DNA from: JANXMY01 sp964251675
GTDB lineage: Bacteria; Armatimonadota; Armatimonadia; Armatimonadales; Capsulimonadaceae
Reading direction: 5' to 3'
Assembly: GCA_964251675.1 (NCBI GenBank)
Contig: CAXUKS010000019.1
Coordinates: 1-64,000 of the forward strand
DNA length: 64,000 nucleotides
The stretch's first letter is position 1, and every line of letters starts with the position of its first letter. Of the stretch, positions 42,754 through 51,016 are shown piece after piece. The notes below the pieces were generated by a model. It had not been told where the DNA came from. It saw only the letters and a list, made by a program, of their open reading frames with translations, and did no database searches. A program made the position numbers and the translations under genes.

Positions 42754-43054
42754 GAGAAAGCAGGATAAAAATGAACAGTCCGTGCAACTTTTTATCCTCG
42801 GGCGTGTCACAAAGAGCAAGTGGTCCTTCGTTCACTTTTGACTTGCCCTCATTAACAGGGAGGAAACAATCTTTGGCGCTGACCGAACTTTTTTTGCCTC
42901 CGGCTACGTCTTTTTCTCTGTCTGGTTCTGCAACAAGAGCAGTCCCAATCCCAGGCCGCATTAGCCGAAGCACAGGCAAACACAGCATAGACGAACGAAG
43001 CGCCGCTGACCACGGTGAATGGATCAACAGAACTACTTTCCGAGGAGAAAATTT
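42754..43054. other. Gap without a confident gene
   Basis: 301 bp. A plus-strand frame opens at 42771 with AGGA upstream but has no recognisable motif, and it runs over the lipoprotein gene in another frame, so I do not call it. The composition is similar to the flanking small genes; it may be remnant DNA. Confidence 0.4.
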
Positions 43055-43444
43055 ATGTCAAACATCAAGTGTTTTGCCGCACTCTGCGCGATTTTTGCTG
43101 TGTTGTCAGCGATGGCTGGCTGTTCGAAGCAAACTCCGGCTGACCAAACAAGTCCTGCTGACCAGATACAAGTTTCACAAGCGGACTACAGCAAGAATGG
43201 CAAAATAGGGAGAAGTGTACATCAAACGCACACAATCTCAGACAGCGATCTGGATTGGACATTGAACTATTTGAAGGGGGCAAAAAACTCTTTAGTGCGT
43301 ACCCGTGCTATGACGATTTTAGCACAGATACACCCAATGTCTGATGAACAAAAAGCTAAAATTGGTCCCGCTGTTGAGCCGTATCTTAACAGTGACGACG
43401 CCTTGGAAAAATCGGCGGCGCTTAAAGTCAAGCAATGGCTTTAA
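43055..43444 (+). CDS. Small lipoprotein, paralogue of the HEAT-like protein
   Basis: 129 residues from the ATG at 43055 with GAGGAG upstream. The lipobox is LSAMAGC (Cys about residue 23). The mature part contains THTISDSDLDWTLNYLKGAK and a short HEAT-like helical region (ALEKSAALKVKQWL). It is 21 bp upstream of the third prepilin gene and probably co-transcribed with it. Function unknown. Confidence 0.7.
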   Translation: MSNIKCFAALCAIFAVLSAMAGCSKQTPADQTSPADQIQVSQADYSKNGKIGRSVHQTHTISDSDLDWTLNYLKGAKNSLVRTRAMTILAQIHPMSDEQKAKIGPAVEPYLNSDDALEKSAALKVKQWL

Positions 43445-43465
43445 GGGCGACTGAGCGAGGACCAA

Positions 43466-44197
43466 ATGAACCTAACAAGACCAAATGGTTGCAGAAAGAA
43501 AAGCCGCAAATGGCAGGGTTTTACTCTCATTGAGATGCTAATTGTCATAGCAATTATTGGTAGTCTCGCGGCGGTTCTTTTTCCTGTGTTCAGCCGGGTA
43601 CGGGAGAGAGGTCGGGAGGCCGCCTGCCTTTCCAACCTGCATCAGCTTAGTCTTGCGACTTTCCAATATGCTCAGGACTTCGACGACCACTACCCCTATG
43701 GGGGCGATCCCTTCGATTTGGATACAGATAGCTGGCAGGGGAGTCCGTACTGGCCTGTGATCCAAAGGATGCAGGCTAATCATTCAATCCTGCCGAACGT
43801 GATGGTGGGCCATGTTAAAGACCGCGACCTTTGGCGTTGTCCTTCTGACACGGGATTTGACTTCGGCGGCTCGTTTGAAGACACCCCGCTTGCGGCCCAT
43901 CCTTCCTGCTTCCAGGCATTCAGCATGAGCTACGCTTACACCACACTGCTGGCTTTAAGCGGTCAAACCTTTGGCGGCGTTCGAGGCTGGAGTAACGCAC
44001 TTCCGTACAGCGAGCGAGGCCCGGCAGATGTTCCTCTCCTCTTCGACCATGTGGGACACTGGCACGGCGGAACAGAGCGGGAGGACGGGCGGCTGAGTTA
44101 TGTCATGGTGGATGGTCATGCCCTCAGCGTCAACCGCGACCGAGCGGATGAACTGGACCGAACAGTATTTAGTATTCCCACGCCCCCCGCTCCGTAA
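43466..44197 (+). CDS. Prepilin-like protein (H-X9-DG type)
   Basis: 243 residues; GAGGA precedes the ATG. The leader is longer and basic (MNLTRPNGCRKKSRKWQG), then FTLIEMLIVIAIIGSLAAVLFPVFSRVRERG. The globular part parallels the protein at 40286: YPYGGDPFDLDTDSW, LWRCPSDTG, SYAYTTLLALSGQTF, and HWHGGTEREDGRLSY with VMVDGHA. The pair is therefore a duplication within the cluster. Confidence 0.9.
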   Translation: MNLTRPNGCRKKSRKWQGFTLIEMLIVIAIIGSLAAVLFPVFSRVRERGREAACLSNLHQLSLATFQYAQDFDDHYPYGGDPFDLDTDSWQGSPYWPVIQRMQANHSILPNVMVGHVKDRDLWRCPSDTGFDFGGSFEDTPLAAHPSCFQAFSMSYAYTTLLALSGQTFGGVRGWSNALPYSERGPADVPLLFDHVGHWHGGTEREDGRLSYVMVDGHALSVNRDRADELDRTVFSIPTPPAP

Positions 44198-44206
44198 GAA
44201 AGTCTC

Positions 44207-44890
44207 TCACCCCTCGGGCGCGGGGACGGCCAGTTTGTAGCCGACGCCGTGGACGGTCTGGATGAGCTTTACCGCATGGTCGGCGTCGATCTTGCGCCGC
44301 AGGAGGCGCACGTAGGCGTCGACGGTGTTGGAGAGGCTGTCGTCGTCGAGCCAGACGCGCTCCTGAATGACTTCGCGGGTGAGGGTTTGCCCCTGATGCC
44401 CGGCCAACGCTTCCAGCAGGTCGTACTCGCGGGGGGTGAGGGAAATCTCGCGCCCGGCCCGCGTCACCCGGCGCAGGGTGGTGTCGATCTCCAAGTCGGC
44501 GGCCTGAATGACGCGGCCTTTGTGGACCCGGTCGCGGCGCAGCAGGGCATGAACACGGGCCAGCAGCTCGCGGAAGTCAAAGGGCTTGGGCAGGTAGTCG
44601 TCGGCCCCGGTTTCCAGGCCCTTGACCCGGTCTGTCACCGTGTCGCGGGCGGTCAGCATCAGAATGGGCGTGGGGTCGCCCGCCTCCCGCAGACGCTCGC
44701 AGACCGCCCAGCCGTCCAGATGGGGCAGCATCACATCCAGCAAAATCAGGCCGTAGCGACTGCTTTGTGCCTGCGCCAGTCCGTCCCGGCCATCCACGGC
44801 CACATCCACCACATATCCCGCCTGCCGCAGCCCGAGGCTGATCACTTCGGCTATCGGCGCTTCATCTTCCACCACCAGTATTCGCATCAT
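44207..44890 (-). CDS. OmpR/PhoB-family response regulator (orphan)
   Basis: 227 residues. Receiver domain: acidic pair in LVVEDEAP, phosphoacceptor Asp in LILLDVMLPHLDGW, Thr in MLTARDT and Lys in YLPKPFDFREL. The C-terminal winged helix has REISLTPREYDLLEALAGHQGQTLTREVIQERVW and VDAYVRLLRRKIDA. No histidine kinase is adjacent or elsewhere in the window. TACAAC ends six bases before the ATG, suggesting a leaderless mRNA. A fragment of a second regulator's end lies at 41938-42010. Confidence 0.93.
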   Translation of the reverse strand: MMRILVVEDEAPIAEVISLGLRQAGYVVDVAVDGRDGLAQAQSSRYGLILLDVMLPHLDGWAVCERLREAGDPTPILMLTARDTVTDRVKGLETGADDYLPKPFDFRELLARVHALLRRDRVHKGRVIQAADLEIDTTLRRVTRAGREISLTPREYDLLEALAGHQGQTLTREVIQERVWLDDDSLSNTVDAYVRLLRRKIDADHAVKLIQTVHGVGYKLAVPAPEG

Positions 44891-44915
44891 GCCCCTGTTG
44901 TACCCGCTGGGCGCA

Positions 44916-44945
44916 TTAAAATTTCGCCTCTTAAAATTTCGCCTC
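44916..44945. repeat. 15-bp tandem duplication containing the sulfatase stop codon
   Basis: TTAAAATTTCGCCTC occurs at 44916-44930 and 44931-44945. On the minus strand the TAA at 44931-44933, the edge of one copy, is the sulfatase stop, and the other copy repeats the last four codons and the stop. Confidence 0.93.
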
Positions 44946-46436
44946 GCGCCTCGGCAGGGGGTCCACGGTCCAGGCCATCCGGTCCGTGAGACGAATCAGA
45001 AGGTCCATTTTCAGGGATTGATGCTTCGGACTTTTCCACAAATTGTGCGTCTCGGCGGGGTCTGCTTCCAGATCGTACAGCTCTCCCACGCCGCCGCCGT
45101 GCAGGACGACCAGCTTGTGCCGGTTGGTCCGCAGCATGGTGGCAAAGGCACTGCCGCGCCCCGGCTCCGGGTAGGTCGTCCCGTAATGTTCGCAGTAAAT
45201 GTCGTCGCGCCCCTGCGAAGGCGGGATCGCACCGGTCAGCAGCGGCCAGAGAGAATGGCCCTGCATCGCGGCATACGGAGGCAGCCCCGCACTTTCCAGC
45301 AGGGTCGGTGCCAGGTCCACAAATTCTACCAGCGCCGTGCTTCGCACGCCGGGCGGGATCACGCCGGGCCAGGAGAAAATCAGTGGCAGGCGCACCGCCG
45401 GTTCATAGAAGAAAGGCCCTTTCAGATAAATCCCGTGGTCGCCCAGCATTTCGCCGTGGTCGCTCATAAAGATGACCAGCGTGTTTTCGCGCTGTCCTGT
45501 CCGCTCCAGCGACTCTAGAATTCGGCCTACCTGGACATCGATCAAATCGCACATGGCCCAGTAGGCGGCGCGGATCAGCCGGTGGTCGCGTGGCGTCATC
45601 TGGTCAAAGGGATACAGGTCGGTCTGCCCGCCATAAGCGCCGGTGTGGTCAATCTGCTGAAAGACCGGTTTGTTGTCCAGCTCCCCCGGCACATAATTAG
45701 GCAGTGGAATCTCGTCCAGGCGGTCCAGATACGGCTGCAAAAACTCTTCGGGCGGGTCAAAGGGATGATGCGGGTCGTAAATGTTGACGGAAAACAGCCA
45801 GGGCCGGGCGGCCTGAGAGGATTGGGCGGCCTGAGAGGATTGGGCGGCCTGAGAAGATTGGGCGGAGGGAGCACGGGCCTCAATAAAGTCAATGGCCTTC
45901 TGGGCGCACCAGGCTGTTTGATGATACGGGGCGGGCATACTCGTTTCCACGTAGCGAGACCCTCGGAACGGTCGGCGCTTATACTCTAAACCCTGCTCCG
46001 CCAGCCAGGCGTTGTAGTCCCCCGTCGCCCAATCCCGATCCGGGTGGTGCGACCAGTGAAATGTGGTGTAGCCGTCGGAAATGCGCCGCTCCGCTACCGC
46101 CGCCACCGTCGGATGGACCGCAGACAGATGGAGCTTGCCGGACAGCCCGCACTCATAGCCTGCGTCGGCCAGCAGTTTGGTGACCAGCACTTCCTCGGCG
46201 GGAAGGCTCTGCCCATTCTGCCGGTTTCGGGTGGTGCGCGGGTAGCGGCCCGTCAAAAAACTGGAGCGCGAGGGCGTACAAAGCGGATTCTGGCAGAAGG
46301 CCCGCTCAAATAACGTGCCGCTCTGGGCCAGACGGTCGATGTGAGGGGTTTGCACCCAGGGGCTGCCATAACACCCCAGTGTATCAAAGCGCTGCTGGTC
46401 GGTGCAGACCCACAGGATATTTGGGATTTTCTTCAA
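44931..46436 (-). CDS. Type I (formylglycine) sulfatase
   Basis: 501 residues from a TTG start. The active-site signature is CTPSR at residues 53-57, so Cys53 would be converted to formylglycine. Metal-binding residues lie in CTDQQRFDTLGCYG and in VIFMSDHGEMLGDHG (Asp, His). An insert of three 18-bp repeats encodes AQSSQ units near residue 200 (45793-45850). It lies 27 bp after the sulfotransferase gene. No signal peptide is evident, so it may act in the cytoplasm. Substrate unknown; the family includes choline-, mucin- and glycan-sulfatases. Confidence 0.9.
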   Translation of the reverse strand: MKKIPNILWVCTDQQRFDTLGCYGSPWVQTPHIDRLAQSGTLFERAFCQNPLCTPSRSSFLTGRYPRTTRNRQNGQSLPAEEVLVTKLLADAGYECGLSGKLHLSAVHPTVAAVAERRISDGYTTFHWSHHPDRDWATGDYNAWLAEQGLEYKRRPFRGSRYVETSMPAPYHQTAWCAQKAIDFIEARAPSAQSSQAAQSSQAAQSSQAARPWLFSVNIYDPHHPFDPPEEFLQPYLDRLDEIPLPNYVPGELDNKPVFQQIDHTGAYGGQTDLYPFDQMTPRDHRLIRAAYWAMCDLIDVQVGRILESLERTGQRENTLVIFMSDHGEMLGDHGIYLKGPFFYEPAVRLPLIFSWPGVIPPGVRSTALVEFVDLAPTLLESAGLPPYAAMQGHSLWPLLTGAIPPSQGRDDIYCEHYGTTYPEPGRGSAFATMLRTNRHKLVVLHGGGVGELYDLEADPAETHNLWKSPKHQSLKMDLLIRLTDRMAWTVDPLPRREAKF

Positions 46437-46445
46437 GATTTCAAT

Positions 46446-46473
46446 TCTCAGACGGTGCTTCTCTCAGACGGTG
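46446..46473. repeat. 16-bp-period duplication containing the sulfotransferase stop codon
   Basis: TCTCAGACGGTG occurs at 46446-46457 and 46462-46473. The TGA of the sulfotransferase (46464-46466, minus strand) lies in the upstream copy, and the downstream copy lies between that stop and the sulfatase start. Confidence 0.88.
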
Positions 46474-47300
46474 TTTCGGATTTCCTCGGTCTCCTGAGCG
46501 GCCCCGGCATCCTGGAACCAGTGCGACAGGTCCCGGCCAATCAGGTCCTGAAGGCGCAGCGAGTCTTCGCGGAAATACGCACGCAGCTCTGTCCGCACCT
46601 CCGGCGGGAGCAGGGGGCGGCGTTCCGCAGGCAGATCGATGGTGACATTGTGCCGCTGCGACATATCGGGAACAAACGCCGGATCAACTTCCAGAAACTG
46701 GAACAGCTCCTGCATCGTGCCGACCGGGTCCGTACGCAGGTCTTTATACAGGAAGATTTTGATCTGCGCCTCGGGAAAAAGGGCGTGATACCGCTGAAGC
46801 TGGGCATGGTACAGCCCCATGTTCTTGTAGTGCCAGATATGCTCCCATCCTGCCGCGATACGCTCTTCTTCGGCTTGCAGGCCCTGGCGGAACTCCGTGA
46901 ACGGCTCCCGCTTGTCCCGCACCAAATGCAGAAAGGCTGAAAAGGCGCGGTCCACCGGGTTGCGGACAAACGCGATCAGCTTTGAATCAGGGACATAATG
47001 GCGAATTCGCTCGGGCGCACGCGGATGGTACAAATACAGCGGCGAAGCTTCCCCAATCGCGCTCTTTCCCTGGGCGTACCGATATTGTTCCTGATAAGCG
47101 TCCAGAGTGGTGAGAGAGAGGCGATTGACGTACTCGTCATCTCCCGGTCCGCTAAAGCGGAGCGGCTGCCCTTCCAGGGCAAAGAAATTGGTTTCTTTGA
47201 GCGGGGTGACATGGATTTGGGGATGCTGCATCAGGTAGTAATACACGGCGGTCGTGCCCGCTTTGGCCGCACCTAAAATAATAAAGTTGGGAAGTGTCAT
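46464..47300 (-). CDS. PAPS-dependent sulfotransferase domain protein
   Basis: 278 residues. The 5'-phosphosulfate-binding loop is FIILGAAKAGTTAVYYYL, the 3'-phosphate motif is FVRNPVDRAFSAFLHL, and KIFLYKDLRTDP follows. This is the heparan-sulfate-type sulfotransferase pattern seen in bacterial glycan and lipid sulfotransferases. It is followed after 27 bp by a sulfatase gene, giving an unusual pairing of opposite activities in one operon. No PAPS synthesis genes are in the window. Confidence 0.9.
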   Translation of the reverse strand: MTLPNFIILGAAKAGTTAVYYYLMQHPQIHVTPLKETNFFALEGQPLRFSGPGDDEYVNRLSLTTLDAYQEQYRYAQGKSAIGEASPLYLYHPRAPERIRHYVPDSKLIAFVRNPVDRAFSAFLHLVRDKREPFTEFRQGLQAEEERIAAGWEHIWHYKNMGLYHAQLQRYHALFPEAQIKIFLYKDLRTDPVGTMQELFQFLEVDPAFVPDMSQRHNVTIDLPAERRPLLPPEVRTELRAYFREDSLRLQDLIGRDLSHWFQDAGAAQETEEIRNTV

Positions 47301-47525
47301 AAGTTGTGCCGCCTGTGCTGCTGTGGTATTGATATTATTCCTACTGCTTTAGTTGTAAATGTACCCAAAATATCGCACGGTGTCAACACAAACAAAAAAA
47401 CGTGTCGCGCACTGGCTCGACGATGGCTGCTTCCTCTTCCAGCAAATGTGTTCCCCTCATGCCACTGCAGCGCCCGCCGCCGCACTAAAATGGCTTAAAT
47501 TTGGGTAACTTAACTGCATAACATT

Positions 47526-48743
47526 ATGCAGACAGAAGAGACAGCCATTGCGCCGCCAAATCCGCTGACGGCTGATTTGACTCCTTACCGACTCCTGCGG
47601 GAAATCGGGCGGGGGGGGATGTCGGTCGTCTATGAGGCGCTGGACACGCGCAGCGGGCAGCGGGCGGCACTGAAAGTGCTGGCCCTGCCGTTTGCTGTCA
47701 CCCCCACCCGGCGTCACGACCTGGTGGCCCGCTTCCGGCGCGAAGAGCGGGCCGTCGCGCAGCTTTCGCACCCGAACATTGTGGCGATCCACGAAATCGG
47801 TGAGCGGGCCGGGGTGCATTTTATTGCGATGGAGTTTCTGCCCGGCGAGTCGCTCCGCGCCCGGCTGGAGCGCGGGCCGCTGCCGCTGCCCGAAGCGGGG
47901 GGCGTGCTGACGCAGATCGCGGCGGCGCTGACGGCGGTTCATGGGGCAGGCATCGTGCATCGGGATGTCAAGCCGTCCAACATCATGCTGCTCCCGGACG
48001 GCAGCGCGAAGCTTTTGGATTTCGGCGTTGCCCGTCATGCCGATGACACGGCGATCACGAGCGGCGGCCTCGTGGTCGGCTCCCCGGCGTACCTGTCCCC
48101 GGAGCAGGTGCGAGGCGGAGGCGGGACGGTGGCCTCGGATGTCTGGGCGCTGGGCGTGCTGCTCTACGTCCTGCGGGCGGGCACGACGGCGGACGACGCC
48201 GGCGCNNNNNNNNNNCTGGCAGGCCACCCGCCGTTTCAGGCCACCGATGTGGCCGCCGTGATGTACCAGGTCATCCACGAGCCGCCGCGCCCTCTTCCCG
48301 GCCTGCCGCCCGGCCTGTCCAAAGTCCTGAAACGCGCTTTAGAAAAAGCGCCGGAGCGCCGCTTCCCTTCGGCAGCCGCGCTGGCCGAGGCATTTACAAA
48401 TGCTCTGCCGGGGGAAGGTGCGCCGCGCCCCCAGTCTCATACGGCGGCCCTGCCGCGCTGGGCGTGGGGCGTCCTGCCGCTGCTGTTTGTTCTGGCCGTC
48501 GCCGCCGGTCTGCGCGGAAGCCGAAGCCTGTGGACGCCCGCGCCGCCGGTCCCAGTGTCTCCGGCCTCCCCCGTGGCGGCTCGGCCCACGCCTGCGGCCC
48601 CTGCCATGCCTGTTTCTGCCGTGCCTGTTTCTGCCGTGCCTGTTTCTGCCGTGCCTGTTTCTGCCGTGCCAGCCGCCGCCCGGCCCGCGCTTCGGCCCGC
48701 AGCGCCGCCGGTGCGCCGCCGGTGCGCCGCCCAGCGGCTGTGA
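47526..48743 (+). CDS. Hanks-type serine/threonine protein kinase (frameshifted, contains assembly gap)
   Basis: Frame of 405 residues. Kinase motifs: glycine loop GRGGMSVVYE (residues 28-37), Lys50 in AALK, catalytic HRDVKPSN (145-152), DFG (165-167), SPAYLSPEQV and DVWALGVLLY. After the domain, a membrane helix (WAWGVLPLLFVLAVAAGL) and a Pro/Ala/Val-rich region with four PVSAV repeats point outward. Ten Ns (48206-48215) interrupt the domain between DVWALG and GHPPF. An 11-bp tandem duplication at 48702 shifts the frame and ends the protein at 48743; the ancestral frame continues to 49090. Confidence 0.88.
   Translation: MQTEETAIAPPNPLTADLTPYRLLREIGRGGMSVVYEALDTRSGQRAALKVLALPFAVTPTRRHDLVARFRREERAVAQLSHPNIVAIHEIGERAGVHFIAMEFLPGESLRARLERGPLPLPEAGGVLTQIAAALTAVHGAGIVHRDVKPSNIMLLPDGSAKLLDFGVARHADDTAITSGGLVVGSPAYLSPEQVRGGGGTVASDVWALGVLLYVLRAGTTADDAGXXXXLAGHPPFQATDVAAVMYQVIHEPPRPLPGLPPGLSKVLKRALEKAPERRFPSAAALAEAFTNALPGEGAPRPQSHTAALPRWAWGVLPLLFVLAVAAGLRGSRSLWTPAPPVPVSPASPVAARPTPAAPAMPVSAVPVSAVPVSAVPVSAVPAAARPALRPAAPPVRRRCAAQRL
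48206..48215. other. Assembly gap (10 N)
   Basis: Ten N bases inside the kinase gene. Normal kinases read directly from LLY-L into a GHPPF-type motif. The roughly 30 bases before the gap (encoding RAGTTADDAG) have no counterpart, so they may be contig-end sequence. Confidence 0.95.
48702..48732. repeat. 11-bp tandem duplication causing a frameshift in the kinase
   Basis: GCGCCGCCGGT at 48702-48712 and 48713-48723, followed by GCGCCGCCC. Removing one 11-bp copy joins the kinase frame to the frame that is open to 49090. Confidence 0.88.
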
Positions 48744-49090
48744 CACTGCCTGCGGCCACTGCCTCAGCCGCCGTGCGGCCCCGCCGACTGCGCTCGTCCG
48801 TAAAGCCGCTGCCTGCCGCCCCCGCGCCTCCGAAGTCTGTCCTTGTCCGTCTGCCGCCGCCCCGGCCTGCCGTGCCGCATCGAAAAAGCGAGCCGGAAAC
48901 CGTGGCGGAGGCGATGCCGAAAGACCCGCCAGTCGAAGCCGCCCCTCTGCCCATTCCGACCCGAGAGGCCCCGGTCATGGCCCGCCCTGCCCAGGTTCGC
49001 CCTGCCCCGGCCCGCCCCAGGCCTTCCAAAGCCGACGAGGACGCCGAAGCGGAGCGGCTGCAAAAGTTTATCTGGTCTGAGGGCCGTTAG
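48733..49090 (+). pseudogene. Detached C-terminal part of the kinase
   Basis: In the frame two bases ahead of the kinase, the sequence is open from before the duplication to 49090. It reads Pro/Ala/Arg-rich sequence and ends with a charged helix (SKADEDAEAERLQKFIWSEG). Style and composition continue the kinase's extracytoplasmic region. It would be restored by loss of one 11-bp repeat. The alternative is an assembly error in GC-rich repeats. Confidence 0.7.
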
Positions 49091-49470
49091 AGCGGCGCGG
49101 CGGCTTCCTGGGTCTGTCTTTGCAGCGTTGCCTGGCTTTTCCGGTACATCTGCCGCCACTGCGCCAATTTCTGCTGGGCGTGCTGGCCTGCCGCGCCGGG
49201 GGCCTGAGCGGCGGCCTGCCAGTAGTCTATTTTGGCCTGAAACGTCCGCAAATCCCGCCGGTGCAGCTCCCGCGTGTAAGCCACCCGCTCTGCCAGAGGC
49301 GCGGTCGGCATCGGGGCGTCCGGGCGAGCCTCGCTCAGCGCCGCGTGCCGCAGCTCCTGTCCAAAATGCCCTGCTCCGCCCATCAGGCCCAGCAATCCCA
49401 GCCCCGGCACGGCAAGAAGAGGCAAAATAGACAGCAGCGGCCCCGCTTTGCGGCGCACGACAAAAGACAT
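49087..49470 (-). CDS. Membrane-anchored coiled-coil protein, function unknown
   Basis: 127 residues from the ATG at 49470 with GGAGG 10 bp upstream. One N-terminal helix (LLSILPLLAVPGLGLLGLMGG) is followed by a helical, Gln/Arg-rich domain (VAYTRELHRRDLRTFQAKIDYWQAAA, KLAQWRQMYRKSQATLQRQ). Its stop overlaps by four bases the ancestral end of the convergent kinase gene at 49090. Function unknown. Confidence 0.6.
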   Translation of the reverse strand: MSFVVRRKAGPLLSILPLLAVPGLGLLGLMGGAGHFGQELRHAALSEARPDAPMPTAPLAERVAYTRELHRRDLRTFQAKIDYWQAAAQAPGAAGQHAQQKLAQWRQMYRKSQATLQRQTQEAAAPL

Positions 49471-49541
49471 GGGCAGAACCCTCCTTCGGCGACTTTCTCT
49501 GCCCTGTAGCATACCTTATGCAGCAATGATAGTGAATAGGC

Positions 49542-50912
49542 TCAGAGTGCCTCGTAGACAGTCTTCGTATTCACAAACTCCCGCAGGCCGTGCTCGGACA
49601 GCTCGCGGCCATAGCCGGACTGCTTGATGCCGCCAAACGGCAGGCGCGGGTCGGAGACGACGGGGCTGTTGATATAGGTCATTCCCGCCTCAATTTCGTT
49701 GATGCAGCGTTCCTGCTCGGCAGAGTCGGTGGTCCAGACGCTGCTGCCGAGGCCGAACGGGGTGTCATTTGCCAGCGTGATAGCCGCATCCAAATCGGGA
49801 AGCCGGAACAGCAGGGCAACGGGGCCGAACAGCTCTTCCGAATAGGCCGGGCTGCCTTTGGGAATGTCCGTCAGCACCGTGGGGGCGTACCAGTTGCCAG
49901 GGCCGGGTCGGCGATGGCCGCCCAGCACAACGCGAGCGCCCAGCGCCACGCTTCGGTCCACCTGCGCGACCAGACCGGCCAGAATCTTGGGCAGGGCCAG
50001 CGGGCCGATGTCGGTGTTTGGGTCCAGCGGGTCGCCCACAGTGAGCGCCGCCATGCCCGCGACAAACTTTTCGGTGAACTCGTCGGCGATTTTCTCATGG
50101 ACAAGGAACCGCTTGGCGGCGATGCAGGACTGCCCGTTGTTGAGCGTTCTGGCCTTCACCGCCATCTGCGCGGCCCGGTCCAAGTCGGCGCTCGGAAGCA
50201 CGATAAAGGGGTCACTGCCGCCCAGCTCCAGCACGGTTTTCTTCAGATTGCGCCCCGCCCGCGCCGCCACGTCCCGCCCCGCTCCACCGCTGCCGGTCAG
50301 TGTCGCGGCGACGAGGCGCGGGTCATCTAAAACATCTCCGAACTGCGCGGTTTCTACGAAAAGCGTCTGAAACACGCCTTCAGCAAAGCCCGCCCGCCGG
50401 AACACGTCTTCCAAAATCAGCCCGCACTGCGGGACGCTCTCGGCAGGCTTGAGCAGGCCGACATTGCCCGCCATCAGCGCGGGCGCGGCAAAGCGCACGA
50501 CCTGCCAGAGCGGGAAGTTCCAGGGCATGACGGCCACCACCGGCCCCAGCGGCAGAAAGCGCACAAACGCAGTCGCGCCCTCGCCCATGTCACAGGGCTG
50601 GTCGGCCAGCATCTGCGCCGCGTGGTCGGCATAATACCGGCAGGTGCGGGCGCACTTTTCCACTTCTTCTGCCGAAGACCGAAGCGTTTTACCGACTTCC
50701 AGTGTCATCGTGCGGGCGAGGGTGTCTTTTTCAGCGTCTAAAATCTCACCGGCGCGGGTCATCCAAGCGACCCGGTCCGCGAGCGGCGTTTTTTTGTGGC
50801 GTTCAAACGCGGCGGCAGCGGCCTGGAGCTTGTTTTCCAGTTCTTCGGCGGTCAGCGACGGAAATGTCTCGGCGGTCTCCCCGGTGGCAGGGTTGATGGA
50901 AGCAAAAGGCAT
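49542..50912 (-). CDS. NAD(P)-dependent succinate-semialdehyde dehydrogenase-type ALDH
   Basis: 456 residues from the ATG at 50912 (GGAGA upstream), the length of short SSADHs. Motifs: PWNFPLWQVVRFAAPALMAGN, the catalytic Glu in VLELGGSDPFIVL, the catalytic Cys in NNGQSCIAAKRFLVHE, and EELFGPVALLFR. INPATGETAETFPS at the start is the SSADH-family opening. It oxidises succinate semialdehyde or related aldehydes. It is divergent from a MarR gene across a gap of about 100 bp that holds a palindromic candidate operator. Confidence 0.9.
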   Translation of the reverse strand: MPFASINPATGETAETFPSLTAEELENKLQAAAAAFERHKKTPLADRVAWMTRAGEILDAEKDTLARTMTLEVGKTLRSSAEEVEKCARTCRYYADHAAQMLADQPCDMGEGATAFVRFLPLGPVVAVMPWNFPLWQVVRFAAPALMAGNVGLLKPAESVPQCGLILEDVFRRAGFAEGVFQTLFVETAQFGDVLDDPRLVAATLTGSGGAGRDVAARAGRNLKKTVLELGGSDPFIVLPSADLDRAAQMAVKARTLNNGQSCIAAKRFLVHEKIADEFTEKFVAGMAALTVGDPLDPNTDIGPLALPKILAGLVAQVDRSVALGARVVLGGHRRPGPGNWYAPTVLTDIPKGSPAYSEELFGPVALLFRLPDLDAAITLANDTPFGLGSSVWTTDSAEQERCINEIEAGMTYINSPVVSDPRLPFGGIKQSGYGRELSEHGLREFVNTKTVYEAL

Positions 50913-50977
50913 GGCGGTATTCTCCGGGATAAGTGTACCCGCCCCGCAGTGTGTGCGTGCTTTTTTGGGGAACATTT

Positions 50978-51016
50978 CATCACTATTACTGATTATATTA
51001 AGGTATGATAGTACTT
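50978..51016 (+). promoter_or_regulatory. MarR promoter (leaderless type) and candidate operator
   Basis: TATGAT (51004-51009) is followed by seven bases and the ATG at 51017. The imperfect palindrome ATCACTATTACTGAT (50978-50992; six of seven arm positions match) lies in the -35/spacer region and is a candidate MarR-type operator. Confidence 0.55.

Noticed and set aside
42771..43208. 145-residue plus-strand frame overlapping the lipoprotein gene
   Set aside because: It has no motif and overlaps a well-supported gene in another frame, despite an AGGA upstream.
48464..48740. Separate gene with repeated Cys/Arg starting at 48464
   Set aside because: The early part is an out-of-frame reading of the kinase; only the part after the 11-bp duplication is plausible, as the kinase's lost tail.
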